DNA of 7,804 nt from DATJIG01 sp035493495 (GTDB taxonomy: Bacteria; Pseudomonadota; Alphaproteobacteria; SMXQ01). Where the stretch lies: assembly GCA_035493495.1 (NCBI GenBank), contig DATJIG010000241.1, forward strand, positions 1 through 7,804, written 5' to 3'. Both the position numbers and the translations under genes were made by a program. This document shows positions 1-6,017 of this stretch, one piece after another (the stretch's first letter is position 1; each line of letters begins with the position of its first letter). The notes beneath the pieces were generated by a model. The model was not told the origin of the DNA, searched no databases, and saw only the letters and a program-made list of their open reading frames with translations.

Positions 1-29
1 GATCACCCGGTTTCATCGCGCGGGGTCTA

Positions 30-100
30 GTGGCCTGCAGGTGCCGGCGACGCCGTTGTCGCGCGATGCGCGCACCATGCACACGCCGATCACAGGCCAC
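30..100. other. Possible folded or palindromic element at the left edge
   Basis: A perfect eight-base inverted repeat, GTGGCCTG (30-37) with CAGGCCAC (93-100), encloses a nested stem GGTGC (40-44) with GCACC (72-76). Inside that lie two small hairpins: CGGC (45-48) with GCCG (52-55), and GCGC (61-64) with GCGC (68-71). A competing hairpin CCACA (97-101) with TGTGG (109-113) follows. In such GC-rich DNA short stems arise often by chance, and I do not recognise a known RNA family. The rest of 1-150 shows no supportable gene. A minus-strand ATG at 16 begins MKPGD and runs off the edge, but it has no ribosome-binding site. Confidence 0.25.
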
Positions 101-150
101 AAGGGGGCTGTGGAAAGTCGGGAATCGCTGAAGCGGTTCAATGCACGCTG

Positions 151-236
151 TCGTCATGCCCGGCCTTGTGCCGGGCATCCACGTTCTTTAGCTGACAGAA
201 ACACGTGGATGGCCGGGGCAAGCCCGGCCATGACGA
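151..236. repeat. Composite palindrome made of two hairpins (REP/BIME-like)
   Basis: Two 34-base arms (151-184 and 203-236) are reverse complements at 29 of 34 positions, separated by an 18-base spacer (185-202). Each arm also folds alone: ATGCCCGGC (156-164) with GCCGGGCAT (170-178) around CTTGT, and ATGGCCGGG (209-217) with CCCGGCCAT (223-231) around GCAAG. Both nine-base stems are perfect. Sequences starting CGTCATG.CCGG and running into CCACGT are familiar to me as highly repeated intergenic elements of Bradyrhizobium-like and other alphaproteobacterial genomes. The element sits about 150 bases downstream of the last gene of the operon. It may stabilise the transcript 3' end, or be a mobilised REP-type sequence. 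Copy number cannot be judged from one window. Confidence 0.85.
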
Positions 237-318
237 GAGACAAAAGCCTGGACTTCCGCTCTTACGGGCGGGTTGCCCCCCGTTCTTAAAAGAGGGGCGG
301 CGAGGATGACGAGAAAAC
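237..318. other. Non-coding spacer between the two palindromes, with imperfect direct repeats
   Basis: No gene is supported here. Two related motifs are visible: CCGCTCTTACGGGCGG (256-271), and a longer relative at 280-300 that starts CCGTTCTTA and ends GGGGCGG. The second can form GCCCC (275-279) with GGGGC (294-298) around TCTTAAAAGA. ATGACGAGA occurs at 230-238 and again at 306-314, bracketing the stretch. It may be part of a larger mosaic of dispersed repeats. Confidence 0.4.
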
Positions 319-359
319 GCCCCCTCACCCTGTCCTCTCCCCAATGAAGAGAGGGTTGG
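319..359. repeat. Degenerate dispersed palindrome (CCCTCACCC type)
   Basis: The stretch opens with CCCCCTCACCCTGTCCTCTC and ends with GAGAGGGTTGG. A six-base stem CCTCTC (334-339) pairs with GAGAGG (349-354), plus two possible G-U pairs, around a nine-base loop. From memory, intergenic sequences of the form CCCTCACCC...CCTCTCCCC...GGGGAGAGGG recur in many proteobacterial genomes. Here the GGGG of the right arm is missing, so it looks like a decayed copy. It lies about 30-70 bases downstream of the tag stop. It could be transcribed as a hairpin on either strand, but no U-run follows it on the minus strand, so I do not call it a terminator. Confidence 0.5.
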
Positions 360-386
360 AAAAGAGAAAGTCCGCGCCGGCGCCGC

Positions 387-962
387 TCACCAGCCCGCGT
401 CGGGAGCCTTGGTGAGCCACGGCGGCTTGGGGCGGGAGCGCGTGAGCTTGCGGCCGACCGGACAGTCATCAGTGTGGGCGCCCGGCAGGAAGCCGATGCT
501 TTTCAGGAACTCGCCGACGATTTCGCCGCCGGTGAAGACGAACTCCCGCTTGAACAGCTTGACCCATTCGGCCTTGGTCATCGGATGACGCGCGGCGAGC
601 CACGCCGCGAACGATGCCTCGCGCGCCTGGATGGCCTGGATGCGCTTCGCGTTCTCGATCGTCGCCTCGATCTTGAGGCGGTTGCGGATGATGCCTTCGT
701 CCGTCATCAGCCGCGCCCGCTCGCGCGCGCCGAAGCGCGCGACGCGGGCGATGTCGAAACCGGCGAACGCCGCACGGAACGCCGGGCGCTTCTTCAGGAT
801 CAAGCCCCAGCTCAACCCGGCCTGGTTGATCTCCATGACCAGGCGCTCGAACAGCACCTGGTCGTCGGCGACCGGGAAGCCGTATTCGAGATTGTGGTAA
901 GGCGCGTGGAGCGGATCTCCGGGCGCGTAGTCGCAATACTTCTGCGCCGAGTCGAAAGCCAT
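387..962 (-). CDS. tag: DNA-3-methyladenine glycosylase I (Tag-like, divergent subfamily)
   Basis: A 191-residue protein of the Tag (adenine glycosylase I) family, which removes 3-methyladenine from alkylated DNA to start base-excision repair. Aligned by eye to E. coli Tag, the four zinc ligands are kept: C10, H23 (same 13-residue spacing as C4 and H17), H163 and C167 (H-x3-C). E44 matches E38, and INQAGLSW (45-52) matches the conserved QQAGLSW. GIIRNRLKIEATIENA (90-105) matches the family's GIIRHRGKI region. The later half differs: where E. coli has VGTTICYSFMQACG, this protein has FTGGEIVGEFLKSIG. The tryptophans at E. coli positions 6 and 21 are tyrosines here (Y12, Y27). I therefore call the family with confidence but not the exact substrate range. 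The ATG at 962 is one base after the DUF1467 stop; a rather distant AGGA precedes it. This is the last gene of the run. Confidence 0.88.
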   Translation of the reverse strand: MAFDSAQKYCDYAPGDPLHAPYHNLEYGFPVADDQVLFERLVMEINQAGLSWGLILKKRPAFRAAFAGFDIARVARFGARERARLMTDEGIIRNRLKIEATIENAKRIQAIQAREASFAAWLAARHPMTKAEWVKLFKREFVFTGGEIVGEFLKSIGFLPGAHTDDCPVGRKLTRSRPKPPWLTKAPDAGW

Positions 963-963
963 C

Positions 964-1215
964 TCAGCCGTCGTTCCTGATCAGGTCGCGGAAGCTGAGA
1001 TAGTCGCTCTCGATCAGCCAGAATACGCCGGCGAAGATCACGACCGCGACCAAGGTCGTCCCGGCGAGCTTCCACCACAGATACGGCTTCTCGGGCGCTC
1101 CGGGTTCGTGTCCCGCCTCGGGATTGTCGGCGCGGTGGACTCCGATCGGCAGCGCGCAGAACCACGTCAGCCACCAGATCAGGATGAACACCATCGTGCC
1201 GGTGAACCAGTTCAT
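964..1215 (-). CDS. DUF1467 family small membrane protein
   Basis: An 83-residue protein of unknown function that I place in DUF1467, a family known from alphaproteobacteria. Its start, MNWFTGTMVFILIWWLTWF, and the following CALPIGVHRA are what I associate with the family. Two transmembrane segments are apparent: an aromatic-rich one at about residues 5-26, and one at about 48-68 (WKLAGTTLVAVVIFAGVFWL). They are joined by a hydrophilic loop of about 22 residues rich in Pro, Glu and His (DNPEAGHEPGAPEKP). A short charged tail follows. There is no obvious signal peptide cleavage site and no catalytic motif, and the charge pattern does not settle the topology. The gene follows rnj, as I recall is common in related genomes, and has a strong ribosome-binding site. 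Its stop TGA is one base from the next start. Function cannot be inferred beyond membrane location. Confidence 0.85.
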   Translation of the reverse strand: MNWFTGTMVFILIWWLTWFCALPIGVHRADNPEAGHEPGAPEKPYLWWKLAGTTLVAVVIFAGVFWLIESDYLSFRDLIRNDG

Positions 1216-1232
1216 CTCTTCTCCCCTCGCCT
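1216..1232 (-). promoter_or_regulatory. Strong ribosome-binding site of the DUF1467 gene
   Basis: The 17 bases between rnj and the next gene read AGGCGAGGGGAGAAGAG on the minus strand. GAGGGGAG (1228-1221) lies five bases before the ATG at 1215. It is the clearest Shine-Dalgarno sequence in the window and suggests this small membrane protein is translated independently of rnj rather than by coupling. Confidence 0.75.
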
Positions 1233-2972
1233 CTAGTCGAGGCGTACCAGGTGAACCTGCACCATCGGCTTCTTGCCCGACTCGGCCGTCGTGCGCTGGC
1301 GGATCGCGCGGCGCACCGCGTCGTGGACCTGGGCATCGTCCTCGCTCGCGCGGCGCGGCATCGCGCGCAGCGCCATTGCCACATCGTCGGCCAGCGTGTC
1401 CTGCGTCGAGCGGTCGTGCTCCTTGTCGAGCACGCCCTCGATGCTGACCTGCGGCGGCGCCGCCACGCGGCCCTTGCGGTCGAGCACCACGGTGACGACC
1501 GCGAGACCGTTGTAGGTGAGACGACGGCGCTGACTCAGCACCGGGCTGTCGATCGGCAGCAGGCGCAGGCCGTCGACGACGAAGCGGCCGTAGTTGACGT
1601 GGCCGATGACGCGCGCGGGCTCGGGCGCCAGCCGGAACGCCGTGCCGTCGGTGACGAGGTGCGGCGCGGCGCCCTTGGTCAGCGCCAGCTCCATGTGCGC
1701 CGACAGGTGCCGGATCTCGCCGTGCATCGGGATCGCGAGCCGGGGCCGCGCGAGGTCGTACATGATGCGCAGGTCGTCGCGCGCCGGATGTCCCGACACG
1801 TGCACGAAGTGCGTACGGTCGGTCAGGATGTGGATGCCCTGGGCGATCAGCAGGTTCTGGACCGTGGCGATCGGCTTCTCGTTCCCCGGAATTTCCTTCG
1901 ACGAGAAGATCACGGTGTCGCCGGGGTCGAGCCGCACCGCGTGATCGCGCGAGGCGATGCGCGCCAGCGCCGAGTTGGGCTCGCCCTGGCTGCCGGTGCA
2001 GATCATCAGCACGTTCTCGGACGGGAGGCGCTCGACGTCGTGATCGGTGAGGAACGGCGCCATGCCGTCGAGATAGCCGCAGCGGCGGGCGATCTCGGTG
2101 TAGCGCCACAGCGAGCGGCCGACCAGCGCGACGCGGCGGCCGTTGGCGTGGGCGGCGTGAACCAGCGATGTGAGGCGCGCGACGTTGGACGCGAAGCAGG
2201 CGACGGCGACGCGCTGGCGGCACGTCGCGATGATCTCGCGCAGGCTCTCGCGCACCTCGGCCTCGGAGCCGGTCTTGCCCTCGAGCGTCGCGTTGGTGGA
2301 ATCGCACACCAGCGCGAGAATCCCGTGATCGCCGGCCGCCCGGATCTTCGCCTGATCGGTCGGCTGGCCCAAAAGCGGCGTCGGATCGATCTTGAAATCG
2401 CCGGTGTGGAGCACCGTGCCGTATCGGGTGCGGATCAGGAGCGCGTTAGGCTCCGGGATCGAATGAGTGACGGCGACGTACTCGACGTCGAAGGGCCCGA
2501 GCTTCAGCTTCGCGCCCAGCGGCACGGTGTGAAGATCGACCGCGTCCTCGAGCTCGGCCTCCTCGAGCTTCGCGGCGATGAGTCCGGCGGCGAACGGCGT
2601 CGCGTAAACCGGCGCGCGCGGGAAGCGCATGCCGAGGTACGGGACCGCGCCGAGATGGTCCTCGTGGCCGTGGGTGATGACGATCGCGATGAGATCGTCG
2701 CCGAGCGACTCGGCGAAATCGGGGTCGGGAACGATGAGATCGATGCCGGGCAGCGTCGCGTCGGCGAACGTCACTCCCATCTCGACGGCGATCCATTTGC
2801 CGTCGCAGCCGTAGAGATAGAAATTCATGCCGATCTCGCCGACACCGCCGAGCGGCAGGTAGACGAAGCCCTTGCGCGCGGCGTCGATGACGAGGTCGGG
2901 GGTCAGCTCGCGCTCGCCCCCGTTGGCGTTCCCGTTGGCGTTTGCCCCCTTAAGACCAGGACTACGGCTCAC
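1233..2972 (-). CDS. rnj: Ribonuclease J
   Basis: A 579-residue RNase J: a metallo-beta-lactamase and beta-CASP nuclease with 5'-3' exonuclease and endonuclease activity in mRNA decay and rRNA 5' maturation. Visible signatures are LPLGGVGEIGMN at 39-50, the zinc-binding HGHEDH at 101-106, H170 in AVTHSIPE, GDFKID at 191-196, CDSTNA at 223-228, the beta-CASP segment with TGSQGEP at 326-332, HVSGHPARDD at 391-400 and PMHGE at 415-419. A C-terminal domain of about 100 residues follows. All catalytic residues are present. The GTG at 2972 overlaps the coaX stop by four bases (GTGA), pointing to coupled translation; no independent Shine-Dalgarno site is visible. No other ATG or GTG precedes the conserved core. 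The roughly 36-residue leader contains NANGNANG (11-18), encoded by a 12-base tandem duplication, and looks unstructured. Confidence 0.96.
   Translation of the reverse strand: MSRSPGLKGANANGNANGGERELTPDLVIDAARKGFVYLPLGGVGEIGMNFYLYGCDGKWIAVEMGVTFADATLPGIDLIVPDPDFAESLGDDLIAIVITHGHEDHLGAVPYLGMRFPRAPVYATPFAAGLIAAKLEEAELEDAVDLHTVPLGAKLKLGPFDVEYVAVTHSIPEPNALLIRTRYGTVLHTGDFKIDPTPLLGQPTDQAKIRAAGDHGILALVCDSTNATLEGKTGSEAEVRESLREIIATCRQRVAVACFASNVARLTSLVHAAHANGRRVALVGRSLWRYTEIARRCGYLDGMAPFLTDHDVERLPSENVLMICTGSQGEPNSALARIASRDHAVRLDPGDTVIFSSKEIPGNEKPIATVQNLLIAQGIHILTDRTHFVHVSGHPARDDLRIMYDLARPRLAIPMHGEIRHLSAHMELALTKGAAPHLVTDGTAFRLAPEPARVIGHVNYGRFVVDGLRLLPIDSPVLSQRRRLTYNGLAVVTVVLDRKGRVAAPPQVSIEGVLDKEHDRSTQDTLADDVAMALRAMPRRASEDDAQVHDAVRRAIRQRTTAESGKKPMVQVHLVRLD
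2919..2942 (-). repeat. Perfect 12-base tandem duplication in the rnj leader
   Basis: Two identical adjacent copies of CCCGTTGGCGTT (plus strand, 2919-2930 and 2931-2942) encode NANGNANG in the N-terminal leader of RNase J. The copy length is a multiple of three, so gain or loss of a unit keeps the frame. It lies upstream of the conserved nuclease core. Confidence 0.9.
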
Positions 2973-3739
2973 GGCTGGTTCAGCCCGTGGATGCGGACGA
3001 GACCGCGCAGCGTGAGGTCCGGATCGAGATGGTGGATCGCCTTGGTGGCGCCGGCGAACAGGGCGGCGAGCCCTCCCGTGGCTATGACCGTCGGCTTGAT
3101 CGCGAGCTCGTCGGCGAGGCGCGCGACCAGCCCCTCGATCAGCCCGACGTAGCCCCAGTAGACCCCCGATTGCATGGCCGAGACAGTCGTCGTCCCCAAC
3201 ACGCGTTCCGGCCGCTTGACGCTGATGCGCGGCAGCCGCGCCGCGGCCCGGAACAGCGCCTCGACCGACAGATTAACGCCGGGGGCGATGATTCCTCCCA
3301 CGTAGTCGCCGTCGGCGTTCACGGCATCGAACGTCGTCGCGGTGCCGAAGTCGACGAGGATGAGATCACCCGGGTAGCGCGCATGCGCCGCGACGGCGTT
3401 GACCAGCCGATCGGCGCCGACCTCGTCGGGACGCTCGGTCAGGATCTTGAGGCCGAGCTTCACCGCGGGATCGCCGATCACCAGCGGCTCGACGGCGAAG
3501 TAGCGACGGCACAGCGCATCGAGGGCGAAGGTCGCCGTCGGCACGACGCTGGCGATCACCGCGCCCTTCACGTCGGCGGCGGCGAGGCCCTCGAGCGACA
3601 GGAGCTGCGTCAGCCACACGCCGTGCTCGTCGGCGGTACGGCGAGGCTCGGTCTGGGACCGCCACTCGCCTTTCTTGTTCTCGCCGTCGAACAGCGCGAA
3701 GACGGTGTTGGTGTTGCCGCAGTCGATGACCAGGAGCAT
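2969..3739 (-). CDS. coaX: Type III pantothenate kinase
   Basis: A 256-residue CoaX, the usual length. It phosphorylates pantothenate with ATP, the first step of coenzyme A synthesis. As a family, type III kinases need a monovalent cation and are not feedback-inhibited by CoA. Visible motifs are the phosphate-binding DCGNTNT at residues 6-12, GADR at 108-111 (pantothenate binding), the catalytic-site D130 followed by FGTATTFD, GGIIAPG at 148-154 and ATGGLA at 220-225. The ATG at 3739 is chosen because it places MLLVIDCGNTNT exactly at the family N-terminus. The same frame runs open far upstream across birA, but that part is only a shadow. A modest AGGG sits six bases before the start. The 26-base gap after birA is the largest between genes in the operon. 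The stop TGA overlaps the GTG start of rnj. Confidence 0.96.
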   Translation of the reverse strand: MLLVIDCGNTNTVFALFDGENKKGEWRSQTEPRRTADEHGVWLTQLLSLEGLAAADVKGAVIASVVPTATFALDALCRRYFAVEPLVIGDPAVKLGLKILTERPDEVGADRLVNAVAAHARYPGDLILVDFGTATTFDAVNADGDYVGGIIAPGVNLSVEALFRAAARLPRISVKRPERVLGTTTVSAMQSGVYWGYVGLIEGLVARLADELAIKPTVIATGGLAALFAGATKAIHHLDPDLTLRGLVRIHGLNQP

Positions 3740-3765
3740 GGGAAACCCTGAGATGACGGGCGATC

Positions 3766-4539
3766 CTAACGTGCCGGAGCGGCACCGGGAAGAAACACAT
3801 CGCCGGCGGTGACCCGCCGCGTGCTTCCGTCCGGCATCGTCACCACCAGCGCCCCGTCGCCGCCGAGGCCGGTAAAGGTGCCGGTGAACTCCTCGGATTC
3901 GAGGCGGACGCGGACCGGCTTGCCGATGCCGGCGGCGCGGGCGAGCCAGGATTCGCGGATCGGCTTGAAGCCTGAGCGCCGCCATTCGTCGTAGCGCCCG
4001 GCGAACGCGGCCCCGAGGACGGCAAGCGCCTCCTCCACCGCGATCGCCCGCCCCGCACCGGGTGAAAGGTGCTCGGCGAGATGAGTCGCCGGGTACTCGG
4101 CGTCGTCGGGGTGCCCGGCCAGGTTGATGCCGATGCCGACGACAATCCAGTCGAGCGCCGAACCGGTGATCGACGACTCGATCAGCAGCCCCGCGCACTT
4201 GCGGCCGTCCACCAGCACGTCGTTGGGCCACTTGCAGCGCACGTCGGCGGAACGCGCGAACGCGGCGCAGGCTTCGGCGGCGGCGAGTGCGGCGACAAAG
4301 GCGATCTCGCCCGCGCGCGCCGGCGGCACGTTCGGCCGCAGCACGATCGAGAGATGGAGATTGCCCTCGGGGCTGACCCAGGTGCGGCCGCGGCGGCCGC
4401 GACCTTTCAATTGCCGCCGCGCCCAGATCAGCGTGCCCTCGGCGGCACCCTCGCGCGCGGCCGTGGTCGCGTCGTCGTTGGTGGAGCCGGTCTCGTCGAG
4501 CGCGACGGCGCGGAAGAACGCGGGCAGCGTTGCCGTCAA
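3766..4539 (-). CDS. birA: Biotin--[acetyl-CoA-carboxylase] ligase, catalytic type without DNA-binding domain
   Basis: A 257-residue biotin protein ligase. It activates biotin with ATP to biotinyl-5'-AMP and transfers it to a lysine on biotin-dependent carboxylases in the cytoplasm. The catalytic domain spans about residues 10-180: ETGSTN at 16-21, the adenylate-binding loop GRGRRGR at 46-52 (R49 matches E. coli R118), KWPNDVLVDGRK at 103-114 with the two conserved lysines, and IVVGIGINL at 132-140. A small SH3-like C-terminal domain follows (about 203-252, KPVRVRLESEEFTGTF through GDVFLPG). There is no N-terminal winged helix, so it should not repress a biotin operon as E. coli BirA does. 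The start is inferred: TTG at 4539, four bases after nuoN. No ATG or GTG starts the frame before the conserved ETGSTN, and no good ribosome-binding site is seen, so translation probably depends on coupling to nuoN. Confidence 0.95.
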   Translation of the reverse strand: MTATLPAFFRAVALDETGSTNDDATTAAREGAAEGTLIWARRQLKGRGRRGRTWVSPEGNLHLSIVLRPNVPPARAGEIAFVAALAAAEACAAFARSADVRCKWPNDVLVDGRKCAGLLIESSITGSALDWIVVGIGINLAGHPDDAEYPATHLAEHLSPGAGRAIAVEEALAVLGAAFAGRYDEWRRSGFKPIRESWLARAAGIGKPVRVRLESEEFTGTFTGLGGDGALVVTMPDGSTRRVTAGDVFLPGAAPAR

Positions 4540-4543
4540 AACG

Positions 4544-6007
4544 TCAGCCCGCGAACAGCGCGTGGGCGGCGCGCGCGGCGCCGATCAGGATCGGCTGCGG
4601 ATAGACGAAGAAGAACATGACGAAGACCGCCGACACGAAGGTGATCGCGCCAACCTCGGCGCCGGGCATCGGATCGAACACGCCGACCGGCTCGTCGAAG
4701 TACATGATCTTGACGATGCGCACGTAATAGTAGGCGGCCACCACGCTCGCCAGGACGCCGAAGACGGCGAGCGCGTACATGCCGGCCTGCACGGCTGCCA
4801 GGAACACGTAGAGCTTGCCGAAGAATCCGGCGAGCGGTGGGATGCCGGCCATCGCGAACATGAAAATCGCCATGGCGAGCGCGAGGCCGGGGCGCGTGCG
4901 AGCCAGACCCTTCAGGTCGTCGATGCCCTCGACCGCCACGCCCTTGGAGCGCATGGCGAGGATCACCGCGAAGGTACCGATGCTCATGAAGATGTAAATC
5001 GCGAGATAGACCCCGATCGCCTCGACGCCCTGCTCGGTCGCGGCGGCGAGACCGATCAGCACGTAGCCGATGTGGCTGATCGAGCTGTAGGCCATCAGCC
5101 GCTTGATGTTGGTCTGGTTGATGGCGGCGACCGCGCCGAGCGCCATCGAGGCGATCGAGATGAAGACGATGATCTGCTGCCACTCGCCTGCGAGCGGCGC
5201 GAACGGCCCCATCATCACGCGGACGAACAGGCCGACGGCGGCGACCTTGGGCGCCACCGAGAAGAATGCGGTGACCGGAGTCGGCGCGCCCTCGTAGACG
5301 TCGGGGGTCCACATGTGGAACGGCACCGCGGCGACCTTGAACGCGAGGCCGGCGGCGATGAACACCAGACCGAACACCGCGCCGATCGACACGCCGTTGG
5401 CAAAGGTCTCGGCCAGCACCGGGAACGAGATCGAGCCGGCGAAGCCGTACACCAGCGTGATGCCGTAGAGCAGCATGCCGGACGACAGCGCGCCGAGGAC
5501 GAAGTACTTGAGGCCGGCCTCGGTCGACTTGAGCGAATCGCGGCGGAACGCGGCGATGATGTAGAGCGTCAGGCTCTGCAGCTCGAGCGCAAGGTACAGC
5601 GACAGGAGGTCGTTCGCCGACACCATCATCATCATGCCGAGGGTGGCGAACACGAACAGCACCGGATACTCGAACCTGGCCATGTCCTCCTTCTCGGCGA
5701 AGGCGAGCGAGAGAAGCAGCGTCAGCGCCGAGCTGCCGAGGATCAGCACCTTCATGAAGCGGGCGAACGAGTCGGCAATGAACACGCCGCCGAACGCCTG
5801 AACCGAGCCGCCGTCGGAGCCGAGCGTCACCAGACCGCCCGTCACCACCATCGCCGCAACGGCGAGCCAGGAGACGAGCCGGAACGAGTTGTTGCCGCCC
5901 CTGGGACCGCCGCCGTAGACGCCGATCATCAGCAGCGCCATGCCGGAGAGCGCGAGGAAGACCTCGGGCCAGGCGGGGGAAAGTGCCACGAGAGAGAAGC
6001 GATCCAT
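4544..6007 (-). CDS. nuoN: NADH-quinone oxidoreductase subunit N
   Basis: NuoN is 487 residues from the chosen start, the usual length. It is the third antiporter-like subunit of the complex I membrane arm. Visible functional residues are E142 in LALELQSL, K167 in AGLKYF, K224 in LAFKVAAVPFHMWTPDVYEG with H231, K254 in VAPKVAA and K398 in GFFGKLY. The lysine at the last position, where NuoL and NuoM use glutamate, is normal for NuoN. The frame is open to an upstream ATG at 6037, but that would overlap nuoM and add MRRCWAAEVI, which does not look like a family N-terminus. The ATG at 6007 gives MDRFSLVALSPAWPE and has a Shine-Dalgarno-like GAGGT at 6016-6012 that shares bases with the nuoM stop, so the two genes are probably translationally coupled. 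The stop is TGA, four bases before birA. Confidence 0.97.
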   Translation of the reverse strand: MDRFSLVALSPAWPEVFLALSGMALLMIGVYGGGPRGGNNSFRLVSWLAVAAMVVTGGLVTLGSDGGSVQAFGGVFIADSFARFMKVLILGSSALTLLLSLAFAEKEDMARFEYPVLFVFATLGMMMMVSANDLLSLYLALELQSLTLYIIAAFRRDSLKSTEAGLKYFVLGALSSGMLLYGITLVYGFAGSISFPVLAETFANGVSIGAVFGLVFIAAGLAFKVAAVPFHMWTPDVYEGAPTPVTAFFSVAPKVAAVGLFVRVMMGPFAPLAGEWQQIIVFISIASMALGAVAAINQTNIKRLMAYSSISHIGYVLIGLAAATEQGVEAIGVYLAIYIFMSIGTFAVILAMRSKGVAVEGIDDLKGLARTRPGLALAMAIFMFAMAGIPPLAGFFGKLYVFLAAVQAGMYALAVFGVLASVVAAYYYVRIVKIMYFDEPVGVFDPMPGAEVGAITFVSAVFVMFFFVYPQPILIGAARAAHALFAG

Positions 6008-6017
6008 GATGACCTCA
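6008..6017 (-). promoter_or_regulatory. Ribosome-binding site of nuoN overlapping the nuoM stop
   Basis: On the minus strand the sequence reads TGAGGTCATC and then ATG. The nuoM stop codon TGA provides the first bases of a GAGGT Shine-Dalgarno-like motif, with four bases between it and the nuoN start. This decides the ATG at 6007 over the in-frame ATG 30 bases upstream, and implies that ribosomes ending nuoM can reinitiate at nuoN. That reading is inference from spacing. Confidence 0.6.

Noticed and set aside
41..289. 82-codon open frame on the plus strand in the left non-coding region
   Set aside because: It runs through the whole long palindrome and its protein shows no recognisable domain. 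No ribosome-binding site is evident.
371..386. Possible terminator just after tag (palindrome GCGCCGGCGC with T-rich sequence beyond)
   Set aside because: The palindrome leaves at most a three-base stem with a loop, and the T-rich stretch is interrupted and too far away; not convincing as an intrinsic terminator.
1..386. CRISPR array or tRNA gene in the non-coding region
   Set aside because: There is no regularly spaced repeat series and no cloverleaf with the conserved TTCRA and anticodon features.
1251..3152. Open frame of 633 codons on the plus strand opposite rnj and coaX
   Set aside because: It is antisense to two clearly conserved genes. The predicted protein is rich in Arg, Asp, His and Gly with no domain, as expected for a shadow in high-GC DNA.
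3740..4231. Upstream extension of the coaX frame across birA
   Set aside because: The frame is open by chance. The added residues are not conserved in type, and the ATG at 3739 gives the exact CoaX N-terminus.
4384..4400. Two GCGGCCGC palindromes nine bases apart
   Set aside because: They come from the codons for the conserved GRGRRGR loop of BirA, so no separate function is needed.
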